Part shown: positions 1 through 10,799 of the stretch, one piece after another | How positions within the stretch are numbered: position 1 is the first letter of the stretch | Layout of the letters: each line of letters begins with the position of its first letter | DNA from: Homalodisca vitripennis | Lineage: Eukaryota; Arthropoda; Insecta; Hemiptera; Cicadellidae | Direction: 5' to 3' | Length of the DNA stretch: 64,000 bases | NCBI RefSeq assembly: GCF_021130785.1 | Contig: NC_060213.1 | Coordinates: 96,836,501-96,900,500 of the forward strand | Notes under the pieces: model-generated | Seen by the model: only the letters and a program-made list of their open reading frames with translations | Told to the model about the DNA's origin: nothing | The model's database searches: none | Translations under genes and position numbers: made by a program

Positions 1-283
1 TACTCTCTCAAACTCAAGCGAGAAGACACTGCATTCCTGGTTTATGTGAAGTAACTGTCTATACGATCAATGAATTCCTAGGCTTTGCAAATTAGGAATA
101 ACAATTTTTCATTACTTTTAATTTATATTTGTGAGTGATACCTGTTCTGTATTTTTTATTCATAAAATAAAGTTTCTGAACTTTGTTTAATTGAAATTAT
201 AACAATCAATGAAATACATAACAATTTTTTAAAACACAAATGATTATGAGTAGTATAAAAATGAATAAAAGGTTAAGACTTAC

Positions 284-2743
284 CTTGGGATCTGTCTACA
301 TCAAAACGCTCGGAAAAATTTGATTGACCTCTTCTGTTAAGCTCCAACTTCGTTTGATCATAAGCAACTTTAATATCTTTTCTCCAATATGGATGTGTTT
401 CCTGTTGAGAATGCTCTCTGTTTGAGGAAAAGTTTGAAGCTCCCGATTTCACTTCTCTATAGTTTCTACTGCTATTTCCTCTCTCATACGGTTGGTTCCT
501 ATCTCTTTTACTGGCTTCAGGAGTCAATTGTTTACCATCAGCTCTGGAAGTATCACTGAAGTCAAACAGGCTAGAGAATTTAGATCCCTTCTCTCTCTGT
601 TGATCTTCTTTATCCACCTGCTTTTCTTCTTCAAGAACTGTACTTCTAAAGTTTGTATTTCTGTCTGATGGACTAGGAAAACTCAACTGTTGTTGGTATG
701 AGGACCTCTCATCTAGTTCATATCCAGATCCTCTTTGTCGGTCAGATTTCCAAAAATCAGTATCTTTGAATGGTGGTGATGGTGGAGGAGGAAGAATATC
801 TGTATGTGATGGATTATGAAACTGTACCTTCTGGTATAAAGATCTCTCTTTTTCGTTCCATCTTGAACTTCTTTCTTGGCTACATTCTTCAAAAGGATAA
901 GAGTCATTGTTGAATGATGATAATAGTGGTGGTGGTAATGGTGGTGGGGGAATTCGTGCATGCCTTGAACTATCAGTAGGTAGATCCTCTATATTCTGCT
1001 GCTCCATATTATGTGCTCCTGAACCTGTGTTTTCATAAACTGTATAGTTGTTTGGTTCTTCTCCCAACCCTCTTGAAGATGACATACAAGACTGATCTCT
1101 CATTCTTGAATTTAAATATGGAGGTCCTTCTACAGCAGACACATTTGTTTGTTCAAAAGGAGAATACATTTCATTGTTTAATTGCAGCAATTTTTGCTTC
1201 TCATTTTTTACCGAATGTGATTCTTTAAAAGAATCCTCTACTTGGTCAAGCCTACTTTTTTTCTCAAATTCTTTCAGCTCATCTCCTTTCTCTGATTCTG
1301 GCAAATCAAACAATTGCTTAAATTCTCTCCTTTTTTGTACAATATGGTCTTCTGAATTCCTCATAAACGTTTGATCGTAAAAGCTTTTAACATTTCTATT
1401 CCAAAACTTGTCACTTTCTTGACGATTAACCCCTGCCGATTCTCTGACTATCCTGTTTTCCATTGTGCTTGAATCAGATTCGGTAAACATATTCTTACTG
1501 ATATTCCGTTGCTGTTCCACTTGTCGACTTGTATTTTTAAAATTTGAAGTATTAACAAATGGATGGGATAAAACTGGTGGTTGGTTTTCCAACATATTTT
1601 TCTGTGTTGTGTGGTTTGTTCTGGGTCCTACTGGGTTCTCTAGAAGAACGATTAACCCCTGCTGATTCTCTGTCTATCCTGTTTTCCACTGATAAGAAAG
1701 TTTGTGCTTCTTTACCAAACTGTTTTTCAACCTTATTAAATTGGCTTGAGCTTTTAAATTGTGAGCTACTTTCCTTTAACTGTTTTTCCATCTGTTGAAT
1801 TATGCTATTTAAATCCAATGCTTTATCTTGATTAGAACAATTAGATTGTTGGTTGAATGATTGCACGTTATTAGTATGCTGATGACTAGATTCTGTCAAA
1901 CCCAAGTCACTGGAAATTCGATTATTTGCAGATACTTCTTCTATACTCTGGTTGAGACATCCTTCGGTTCCTTCTAGATATCTGGAAGTCTTGCCCATTT
2001 TAATAAATTGTGGTTCAGGGTTAGTATTCTTAAATAACTCTTTAACAGGATTCACTGGTTGAGCAATCTTTCGACTTTCTGTTGAAATGCTCGATAGAGA
2101 GGGCATAGGTGATTCAGTTTCCATCCAAACATCTACTTCACTGTTATATAATGTATTGCTGTCAAGATTTGAGTCTTCTTTTTTTGTTCCTGAGTTGGAA
2201 AAACTTGAACTGTTATCAAGACGTGTGGACAAATTAAGTTCTGTTTCCTGCCATCTTTGTTCGCCCTCAAATTTAATCTGATTTCTCAGTTGCATGGAAT
2301 CTCTGACATCTTTAGATTTGTGACTTAATTTGGGTGGTAAACATTCTGCACCATCATCAAAACCCGCTGCACTATACGTCCGTTTGTCTTGATAACTATA
2401 CTTCCGTCTCTGCCATAACTCTCCTTCAGCATTTCTTGATACTTCGGTGGAGATTTCAATTCTTTCATTTGGGTTTCCCATTTCACTATTTACTGGTTCT
2501 CTTTCACTAAATGTACTTGGCACAGTCTCTAATCTTTCAGATGGTGAATTCTGGTTGATAATAGTCATATTTTTATTAGGTTTGAATGGAGGTATTCGTG
2601 ATTGAGGTGTTAATGATAGTTGAGTGGATGAATTTTCTCCAGAGAATTCATTATCAGATTGTTTCAAATCAAACAGACTTTGCAAGTCTCTCCTGTTAGC
2701 TTCACCTTGTGTGTGACTTTCACCAGTTACTGGAGGCTTCAGC
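284..2743 (-). CDS. Large exon of host gene: low-complexity Ser/Asn/Gln-rich tail of an R3H-like protein (frame broken once)
   Basis: Two long minus-strand reading frames lie end to end (2743 to 1552, then 1595 to 284) and form one exon. It has an acceptor (CAG at 2744-2746) and a donor (GTAAGT just below 284). The first codon is completed by the preceding exon (AA+G). The protein is hydrophilic and rich in Ser, Asn, Gln, Glu and Arg, with no membrane segment. It has two polyproline stretches near 780-800 and 920-950 (IPPPPLPPPLL and ILPPPPSPPF) that resemble WW/SH3/EVH1 ligands. A motif of the form ENRI-x-RESAGVNR occurs twice, 226 bp apart in DNA. The frame changes by one base at the T5 run at 1597-1601. 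No start is chosen because this is an internal exon. The function is unknown; a disordered regulatory tail is my inference. Confidence 0.8.
1597..1601 (-). other. One-base frame break in host exon (homopolymer)
   Basis: On the minus strand the sequence reads ACACAG, five A, then TATG. With five A the upstream frame stops at 1552. With one A fewer it passes straight into the downstream 430-residue frame. Two copies of a ~40-bp segment (from 1423 and 1649) are 226 bp apart, that is 75 codons plus one base. They would be in the same frame if one base in between were extra. A sequencing or assembly slip, or a recent polymorphism, is more likely than a real gene end. Confidence 0.75.
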
Positions 2744-3338
2744 CTGAAACAGAATTACTTTATTAGTAGTGCTACACAATAAAACACTATTAAAAGGAGA
2801 CAGGATTTTTCCGGACATTTGCCATCTTTCAGTGATAAAAAAAAAATCAGTAACACTACGTTCTGAGATCTGCAATCTGATCTCTTCTTCAGGTAAATAA
2901 CTAACCTAACACATAATTATTTACTAGGTTAGCTAGGTTAAAATAAACAAATCATACCAGAGCGTTATGACATGCGTTAGTCAGGAATCACAACCACCAT
3001 GACTGATCGTAAGTGGTTGGTCGATGAATGCAGATCTATTGTGACCTGTTATTCTGTAGTTCAGTTTTATAATTAGTGTTGTGTTTAGTTTTTTTATTAA
3101 GTGCATGTTTTAAAGTTAGTGAAGTTGACACACAAGATGGTTGACCACAGTTGACCACAATTTTGTTAGGTACTTGCTATGTGTGAGATGTAATCTAAAC
3201 ATAGATTCTACTGCAGAATCTTCACAACTTTTTTTACTAACAAAATTCTAGATAGTATTGTCAAATTTACTTATAAACGAATACAAAAGTACTTCCTAAT
3301 TACACAAGCCAACGTGATGGAAAGGATAATTCAATGGT
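2744..3338. other. Intron sequence, nothing recognised
   Basis: AT-rich DNA between the large host exon and the first transposon. It has a short inverted repeat around 2902-2942 (AACCTA and TAGGTT arms) and no open frame of note. Confidence 0.5.
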
Positions 3339-3342
3339 TTAA

Positions 3343-4262
3343 CACATTGACTGCGGTCAAAATATTTTACCCACTATGAGAATGACCTCACTGAACCCTT
3401 AAACAAACAATGGCGCACGCGGTCATCGGTGACCGCGCCACACGCGACTTTTTAAATATAAGCCTTTATAGGGATTCTTTATATGGCTGAGGTACTTCAT
3501 GCTTCACATTTAAACCTTTATGATCTGTGGCTGAATAAGGGTGCAATTTCTTCAAAATTGTATGAGTTTGAGAAGATTGAGATTCCTGATTAGAGCTAAG
3601 AGATTCGATGATGCCAATACCAGAAAGCCTTGTAAAAAGTTAGATAAGTTAGCCCCCATTTGTGAGGTATTTGAAAGTGTAGTAAAACAGTGAGCAATTG
3701 TCTCATAATTGACAGGATGCTCGAATCATTTAGAGATTGTTGCAATTTTAAGCAATATATTAGTAACAAACCAGCAAAAATTAGATTGAAAATTTTTGCA
3801 ATGAGCTGATATACTATTACTATGGAAGTATATACTTGTAAGCAGCCTGAGAGCTCTTGCAATGTTGATAGTTCTGGCTTAGCTGTTTTAAACAGACTTG
3901 TACACACAGTTTCAGGAATGGCACGAAACATTTCACTGACAACTGGTACACTTCAGTGCCACTGGCTGAATCCCTTCATAAAGTCCACAAACTTACACTG
4001 GTGGGTGCACGAAGGAAAAATAAAAACCAGATTCCTCCTGAAAATGTGAATCTAAGGAATTGAGTTAAGAATTCAATCAAGTTTGAGTTTCAGAAGAAAA
4101 CATGTAACTGCTATTCTACTATCCAAAGAAGTTGTTCTCATATTGTAAATGATGATTAATACAGATGATATTGATTATGGCGCTTTGTGACGCCAATAGG
4201 CCTTTCATAACTTTTTATAACTCTAAAAAAGGTGGAATTGATGTAGAAGACAAAAATAATGG
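3343..4262 (+). pseudogene. Truncated, decayed piggyBac-like transposon
   Basis: TTAA at 3339-3342 is followed by CACATTGACTGCGG, the kind of end seen in piggyBac-like elements. Plus-strand pieces in shifting frames match the middle of a piggyBac (DDE_Tnp_1_7) transposase. They are YISNKPAKIRLKIFA near 3757, MEVYTCKQPESSCNVD from 3822, the KLTLVGARRKNK type segment near 3990, and FYNSKKGGIDVEDK near 4210-4255. Stops and frameshifts abound, and no right end is present. The copy stops where the SGNH-encoding LINE begins (about 4262), so the LINE truncated it or inserted into it. Confidence 0.7.
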
Positions 4263-5053
4263 TACGTATTGATGAACTAAATCTGGTAACTTTTTCACAT
4301 ACAACTCTTCGTGGATTAAATTCCGAAGGTGGATTAAATTCGTGGAAGATTTGTCCGAAGGTAGTGAAAATGGGTTCACCAGAGTGGAAAAAAAGAAGAA
4401 AAGAAGAAGGAAAAAGAAAACACGTAAACCGAAGTTGCAGCACACTACTTTTAATAATAAACAAATCATTAACACTGGTCACAAAAACGAATCTAAAATA
4501 CCCCCCTCATATCTCAACATCTCCGTACCAGTGGCTTTTCGTGCAGTAACTATTGAGGGTGATAGTCATGCACGCTTCATGCTGGGATGGTCCAGTCCCT
4601 GGTGACCGCAGAGACGGCTGTGATCGGCGTCTGCAAGCCTGGAGCCGGACTGTTGGGTGTGGTTGAGGGGAGTCAACCTCCTCCCCCGGGAAGCTGTAGT
4701 GTTCTGATTGCCGGAGCGAATGACATCGGAGCCGGTCGGTCGTCTACCATCTACCAGCAATTGGAAAACCAGATCTCCATGCGCACCCGTACAGCCAAGG
4801 TCATGGTATCAACAGTGCCTTATCGCCACGACCTCCCCCCCTCCCACCTCGTTAACCAAGAGACGACTTGTGTTAACAACTACATAAGGGAGCTGTGTAT
4901 CAGGTGTAAGGGGTCTGTGCTGCTGGATTTCAACGCCATCGGAAGGCGACACGTCACTCGCCATGGCCAGCACCTGACTATGAGGGGAAAGCGGATGCTT
5001 GCCGAACTGGTGGTGGCCGGCCTGAAGAAGGCCTGCTTAGCCACTGATGAAAT
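4262..5053 (+). pseudogene. LINE ORF1 fragment with SGNH (GDSL-like) hydrolase domain
   Basis: The frame begins with a very basic stretch (VEKKKKRRRKKKTRKPK), then IEGDSHAR at about 4553-4576. This is block I of SGNH hydrolases, with the nucleophile Ser in GDS. A one-base shift near 4575-4590 moves to MVQSLVTAETAVIG. Block III appears as GANDIGAG (about 4711), and a DFNAIGRR...HLTMRGK block V region carries the likely His (about 4930-5000). Esterase-type ORF1 domains are known in CR1-like LINEs, where they are thought to act with the RNA-binding ORF1 protein. The frame runs into the tail of an inverted LINE at about 5054. The remainder of the element may be the LINE resuming after 6540. Confidence 0.7.
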
Positions 5054-6540
5054 CAGAAATCAGAAATTCTTTATTCATAATCATCAAGATTAGAATACAT
5101 GTCAAGTTTAAAGACAAAAAATATCTTCTTCCTCATGAGTTAGGTCTTCATGCATTGTCCCTCCAATGAAGAACTCTTCCATGCTGTAGAAGGGTCTTTC
5201 CTGGAGCCAGGTCCGGAGTTCCTTCTTCAGGTTCTGTGGGCTGTTGGTCTTCAAGTCTTCAGGCAGTGTGTTATATATCTTGATTCCAGCATAAGATGGT
5301 TTTTTTGCATAGGTGGCTGTTCTGTGTGCCGGAAGGTGGAAGTTGCCTGCATGTCTTGTGTTGTGTCCATGCAGATCTCTATGCCTTGTTAGGTCTCTAG
5401 TAACACAAAAGAGAACAGTTTCCAATATGTAAATGAAATAACTGTAAGAATCTTCAAATCCTTGAATGTATTTCTACAACTTTCTCTTGGGCCTTGACCA
5501 GTCATTATTCTGAGAGCCCTCTTTTGCAATTTCAGTAGGCGCTGCAGGTTGGCATTTGAAGTTTCCCCCCAAACAACTATTCCATATTGTCAAGTGGCTT
5601 TGGAAAAGGGCATGGTATGCTATTTTTGAAGCTTCTGGTGAACTGACTGCTGAGGTTCTTTTTATGGCAAATATGGCAGAGCTTAGTTTTTTGCACAGAT
5701 TGTCTACATGATTTTTTCCATGATAAATCACTATCAAGTGTTACACCTAGGTGTTTCAGCATGTTTACATTCTGAAGATCATGGAGTGCTGTTGAGTCCT
5801 TTCTATTTCTTCCAAAATACATCTGTTTAGTTTTATTTTGATTAAAAACAAGGTCATTACTCAATGCAGTAATTGTTGTGCCATGTTGACAGATATGTAT
5901 GTGTCAATTTCCAAATGTTTTCGTTATTATTACTGGCTAATAAGAGCACAGTGTCATCAGCATACATAATTGTTTCACTGTATGGTGTCATGTACTTTGG
6001 TAGGTCATTTGTAAATAAAATAAATAGTACTGGCCCTAAGACTGATCCTTGTGGTACGCCTCTTCTTGTTGGTATTGGATCTGATCGCACAGTACTTGTT
6101 TGCCCCATGTTCATTTTTTCTTCACCTCTACTACTTGGGTCCGTCCTTTCAGTAGCTTTCGAACCATTTTAGGGCTGTTTTTATAATGCCTAGGCTTTTT
6201 AATTTAGCCAAAATGAGATAGTTGACCAAGGCAATCAAATGCCTTACTCAGGTCTAAGTATACGCTGGAGATGGTGTTGCCGGACTCTATGTTCTCTACT
6301 ATGAACTCTACCAGATCAGCAATTGCAGTTGTTTGTTGACCTTCCCTTTTGTAAAGCCATGTTGCTTGTCTGTCAAGAGGCCATTTTGTTGAAGGTGTGT
6401 GAGTAGTCTGGCAAGAACTATTTTCTCAATAATTTTTGAAGTAGTAGGTAGGAGAGAGATGGGTCTATAGTTGGCTGGTTCATCTTTCTTTCCTTGTTTG
6501 TGTTTGGGATATATTTTAGCAATTTTAAGTCTGCCATCCA
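5054..6540 (-). mobile_element. 5'-truncated LINE (reverse transcriptase), inserted antisense
   Basis: Minus-strand frames in order: a palm start (LKIAKIYPKHKQGKK, YRPISL) near 6530-6440, GVPQGSVLGPVLFILFTNDL and MYADDTVLLLA at 6114-5920, the thumb region, and a C-terminal segment with KKPSYAGIKIYNTLPEDL and RPFYSMEEFF at 5425-5108. The order and motifs are those of jockey/CR1-like reverse transcriptases. The 3' end reads AATAAAG followed by short TTTCTGA repeats at about 5053-5080. Several frameshifts are present and the endonuclease is missing. It is the same family as the intact copy at 54715-56528. Confidence 0.85.
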
Positions 6541-6690
6541 GTCACCATCACCAGTCACCAACCAGTCACCATCACCATCACCACAAACGTCTTCATCGCC
6601 ACCCCCCACCGCCTCCATCACCCCCACCGCCACCATCACCACCACCGCCTCCATCACCACCAGCGCCTCCATCACTGCCGTCGCCGCCGC
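6540..6690. repeat. CACCATCACC-type low-complexity tract
   Basis: C-rich, AT-poor repeats of CACCAT, CCGCC and CTCCATCACC units, unlike the AT-rich surroundings. Both strands are open in several frames (His/Pro-rich or Gly/Asp-rich), which is a composition effect. It may be the Pro/Ser-rich linker of the SGNH-type ORF1 on either side of the inserted LINE, expanded by slippage. Confidence 0.7.
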
Positions 6691-9600
6691 CGTCTCTGCT
6701 GCTAACAGAATCTGCTGCCGATGTTTGACTGTGTACCGCTTGGTCCTGATGGGCCTTGGACGCTGCCTTACAACAGCTACGCGGAGGCAGTAAAAATCTC
6801 CACCGCTGATGACCAATGGACGCTCTGCGGATCTTGTGCAAACTGGAATTGACTCGGTTTTTTTAGGGACCCCACTTTGAATCAGCGGACAAAATTAACT
6901 ACTAAAAACCATCAGAAACACACAAACACTCACAGACAAACGGAAGTAAGGCTGCTTCATCAAAATTCCCAATTTGCAACCAACAAATTAGATCAAATCC
7001 AACTCATGTGCGAGGATCTGAAAGCAGATCTTCTTGTAATAACGGAAAACGGTTTCAAACAAGGATAACATCGCACTGTGCAAAATCCAAATTATAAATT
7101 GGTTTCCGCGTATTGCCGATCCCACTCCAGAGGAGGAGGAGTTGCCATTTTTCTGAAACAAAATTTTTGCGTCTGCCCCCTTTTCCGATCCAGGATTCAA
7201 TCGAAAAAGATTTCGAAGCAGTCGGAATCAAACTACAAACAAAAACATCAAAATTTCTTCGTGATCGGAATTTACAGGTCTCCCAGTGGAAACGAAGACA
7301 CCTTCTTTTCAAAATTCGAAAAATTACTGACATGTCTGACTAACCAACGTCAGCATTTTGTCATTATGGGGGATTTCAACATCAACGCGTTGGACAACAC
7401 TCACCATACAACAATTCGTTTGGTCGATTTACTTAGGTCATTTCAGCTTGATTTGCTAGTCAAATCTCCAACGAGAGTGACGGCTGCAACCAAAACTGTA
7501 ATCGACTACATAATCACCAATCACCCAAGTGTCGCAGTGTCTGTGGTGAATACAGCTATATCTGACCACTACGGCCAAGAGGCCGTCATTAGTGGGATAC
7601 AACTCACAAGGGAGCCCAAAATTAAACAAACAATAAGAGACATAAGGCCAGAAAACATCGCTCACCTTAACGCTTCCCCTTTCTAAAGAAAGATGGAATT
7701 TTCTAAATTCATCTCAACCCGTTGAGCAACAGTTTAAATTGTTTACCCGACACTTTTAATTTCCACGTTAACACCTGCTGCCCTACAAAAACAATTAATG
7801 TCTGTGACAAAAATTCAAAAAACAATTGGATCACACCAGGAATTTTAGTTTCTAGAGAGAAACTGAAATTTATGTCCGAAATTTATAAAAACACTTCTAA
7901 TGAACAGTTCAAAATACTTTTCAGGAATTATAAAAAAGTATATAAGAAAGTGATCCAAGCTGCGAAAGCACTCGATGTCTCCAAATCAATTCTCTCTTCA
8001 AAAAACGTTTCTAAAACAACTTGGGGCATCATAAACAATAAAACAAATGCATACAACCAAATCAAAATTAAAGTTGGGGATAGGCTTGTGGAGGATGAGA
8101 CTGAGATTGCCAGTCGGTTTTAACGAGTTCTTCGCATCCATTGCTGAAGGGCAAGGTCCTCGGCCATCTGACCCTAAAGTACGCCCCTCGTGAAGGCAAA
8201 GCCCAGCAGCATCAATGGTGTTGGCGCCTGTTGTTGAGGATGAGCTTCACCTAATTATCCAGCAGCTCCCAGCCAAAAAGTCAAACGACCTTAATCTGAT
8301 GTCCCCATGGCTCATTAAAAAATGCTGCAAGCATTTAGTGAGACCCTTAACTGAATTAGTAAATTATTCATTCCAAACAGGAGTGTTCCCCTCTCTCCTC
8401 AAAATTGCAAAAGTGGTTCCAATTTTAAAGAAAGACGATCCAACCTCTATAAATATACTACCGGCCTGTCTCAATTTTGCCAGTATTCAGCAAAATTTTT
8501 GAAAAGCTTTTTCTTATAAGAATGCTTCACTTTTTGGACAAATACAATCAGCTCTCAAATGAACAGTTTTGGGTTCAGAAAGGGTAAATCGACAACCGAC
8601 GCAGTCGTTGGTCTTTGTCGATATGATTGTAGAGGGGATTGAAATGTCGGAACCACACAATGAGTGTGTTCCTGGATCTGTCCAAAGCATTCAACTGCGT
8701 TGACCACAATACACTGCTCGACAAACTTGAGTCCCACGGCATTCGAGGCGTGCCTTTTTAAAATGGCTTAGCTCATTTCTAAGCCACAGATCCCAAGTTG
8801 TCCAGATATCAAATAAATCATCCAAACCAATAGACCTTACATATGGAGTCCCCCCAGGGGTCCTATCCTCAGTCCTGTGCTTTTTCCTGCTTTATGTCAA
8901 CGACATAGAATCATCGCTTCTGCATGGAAGAACAGTGCAGTTTGCAGATGATACGACTCTTTTTTTCAATGCAAGATCAAGCGAAGTATTGGAACAACAG
9001 GCTTTTGTTGATATCAACAACTGTGTCCAATACTTCAACAGCCTCAACCTCACAATAAACTCTTCAAAAAACCAACGTTTTAAATTTTTCTTTGCGCACT
9101 GCGGGCAACCAGTGCGGACCTGCCATCTTGATGGCTGACTCCACACTGGACGAAGTCTACTCTTCAAAATTCCTTGGAATGTACCTTGATCGAGGACTGA
9201 CATGGAATGTGCACATTGATCATGTTTTGCGCCAAAATCTGCTCAGGCATCTTTGTTCTGAGGTCTTTAGCAAAATACTGCCCGAGTCAGGTACTGATTA
9301 CGGCGTATTATGGCTTGATATACCCCCACCTGGCCTATGGAGTGATCCTTTGGGGAGCTTAAGCTAACACTCAGTTCCAAAGAGTTTTCAGACTCCAAAA
9401 AAAAATCAATTCGAATCATCGCTAAAATCAAATTCAGAGAGCCGTGCAGGCAAGTTTTCAAGAAATTGCAGCTGTTGACTCTGCCATGTCTTCTACATAT
9501 TGGAAAACAACTATGTTTTGTGTGAATAAATGTACCTTAACCAGAGGACAAGACATACACATGTATGAGACATGTGGCAGAGCAAACTACCGAACTGGTA

Positions 9601-9985
9601 GACACAGAACGGTGGTTTATGAACGCCTGCCTTCACAAGCGGGTGTTCAATTCCTCAACAGACTGCCCAATCCAATCAAAGATGCTCCAACGCCAAAGGC
9701 GTTTAAGACTCGCCTAAAACGCTTCTTGGTGTCTCAAGCGTTTTTATAATGCAGGTGAGTTTTTGGCTTTCAACTGGGAGGCCGCCCAATTTGAAGAATG
9801 ACACCTCTGTTCGAAGTGGTGTTGCATTGGCGATGAATGAAAGAGGTGTGACTTTAAAAATTGTATGTCTGTATGTGTATTATAGTATGAATGTCTGAAA
9901 TTTTAGGATATTATTATTAATTGACGTTTGCCATACGATGTATTATTGTCTCAGCAATAAAACAGATTTGATTTGATTTGATTTA
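6691..9985 (+). mobile_element. Decayed LINE with endonuclease and reverse transcriptase
   Basis: An ORF1-like tail (LPYNSYAEAVKIST, about 6755-6800) is followed by an AP-type endonuclease. Its start is RLLHQNSQFATNKLDQI near 6950. GGGVAIFLKQ is at about 7130, GDFNINALD at 7370 and SDHYGQEAV at 7562. RT pieces follow: AKKSNDLNLMSPWLIKK at 8275, VVPILKKDDPTSINILPA at 8414, FADDTTLFF at 8941, and a C-terminal region with LPSQAGVQFLNRLP at 9628. The 3' end is AATAAAA followed by GATTT repeats (9965-9984). Many frameshifts are present. It probably belongs to the same insertion as the SGNH ORF1 at 4262-5053, split by the antisense LINE. Confidence 0.85.
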
Positions 9986-10176
9986 AATAAATAAAAATAA
10001 ATACATTTTTCGTGAGTTTGCAAAATTATGTGTAAAACTTGAAGTTAATGAACCAAATTCTTTGTTGACATTTCAAAGTTATTTAAATCAAGCAATTTGT
10101 TAAGATTTAAGTTTAATTGTTATTGACAATCGTCAATATCATTTTAGGATCACTTAAAAGTGGAGGCTTATGTTTA

Positions 10177-10397
10177 GGGCCATTTTATTTTTCAACCTCC
10201 GATCTCACACTGTGACGGCCAGACAAGTGGCAGGTCCGTGGTATGTGCAGTAGTTGATCGCTCAGCACAAACTGGCTACCTGAACTTGACAGTGACAAAT
10301 GTTGTAGTGAAGAAGGTCAACTAATGAGCACACTGTGGACCTGCCACTTGTCTGGTCATTATATGGCATGAGATTAGAGGTTGAAAAAAAATGGTCC
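10177..10397. mobile_element. Foldback MITE with ~63-bp terminal inverted repeats
   Basis: The left arm starts GGGCCATTTTATTTTTCAAC and the right arm, read in reverse complement, starts GGACCATTTTTTTTCAAC. Both continue through a shared block with CCAGACAAGTGGCAGGTCC. The short centre has no coding capacity. Length and structure fit a MITE. The target duplication is unclear, so the superfamily is not assigned. Confidence 0.75.
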
Positions 10398-10400
10398 TTG

Positions 10401-10426
10401 TGTATATATATATATATATATATATT
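10401..10426. repeat. (TA)n microsatellite
   Basis: About 25 bases of alternating T and A immediately beyond the right end of the MITE. Confidence 0.9.
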
Positions 10427-10795
10427 ACATGTATACATCTAGACACGTGTAGTGTAAGCAGTTACACATAGCAAGTCACAATAGCACTGACGTTATAACC
10501 ATCCTAAAATAAATGTGAAAGTGCTTTTGTTTGTTTTTTTTTGCTTTCACATGTAAACTATTAAACCAATTGTACTCCAATTTTACATAGACATTCTTAC
10601 GGTCCCTGGTATGAATATAGGCCTATCTTAAATCAAAAATCCCGCCTGGCTACGCCCCACTGGTCTTTAAAGTAGCAAAAAATTTCATCTTGGCCTCTAA
10701 AATTGTGAAATATTAATTGAAAGAGTCTGTCAAATGTAATCGACCGTTCGCTATAAACATTATTTTATGACAGTAAAACCATATGTTTAATTAAT
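10427..10795. other. Intron sequence, nothing recognised
   Basis: AT-rich DNA with no coding or repeat structure that I can support. Confidence 0.4.
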
Positions 10796-10799
10796 TTAA

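Noticed and set aside
1..41. Possible next exon of the host gene at the left edge (acceptor-like CAG on the minus strand)
   Set aside because: Only one of several AGs leaves an open frame in the required phase, and the stretch is too short to judge.
713..961. His-rich minus-strand frame
   Set aside because: Out-of-frame reading of the polyproline part of the host exon.
6471..6841. Pro/His-rich and Gly/Asp-rich frames on both strands
   Set aside because: Open only because the C-rich repeat lacks stop codons.
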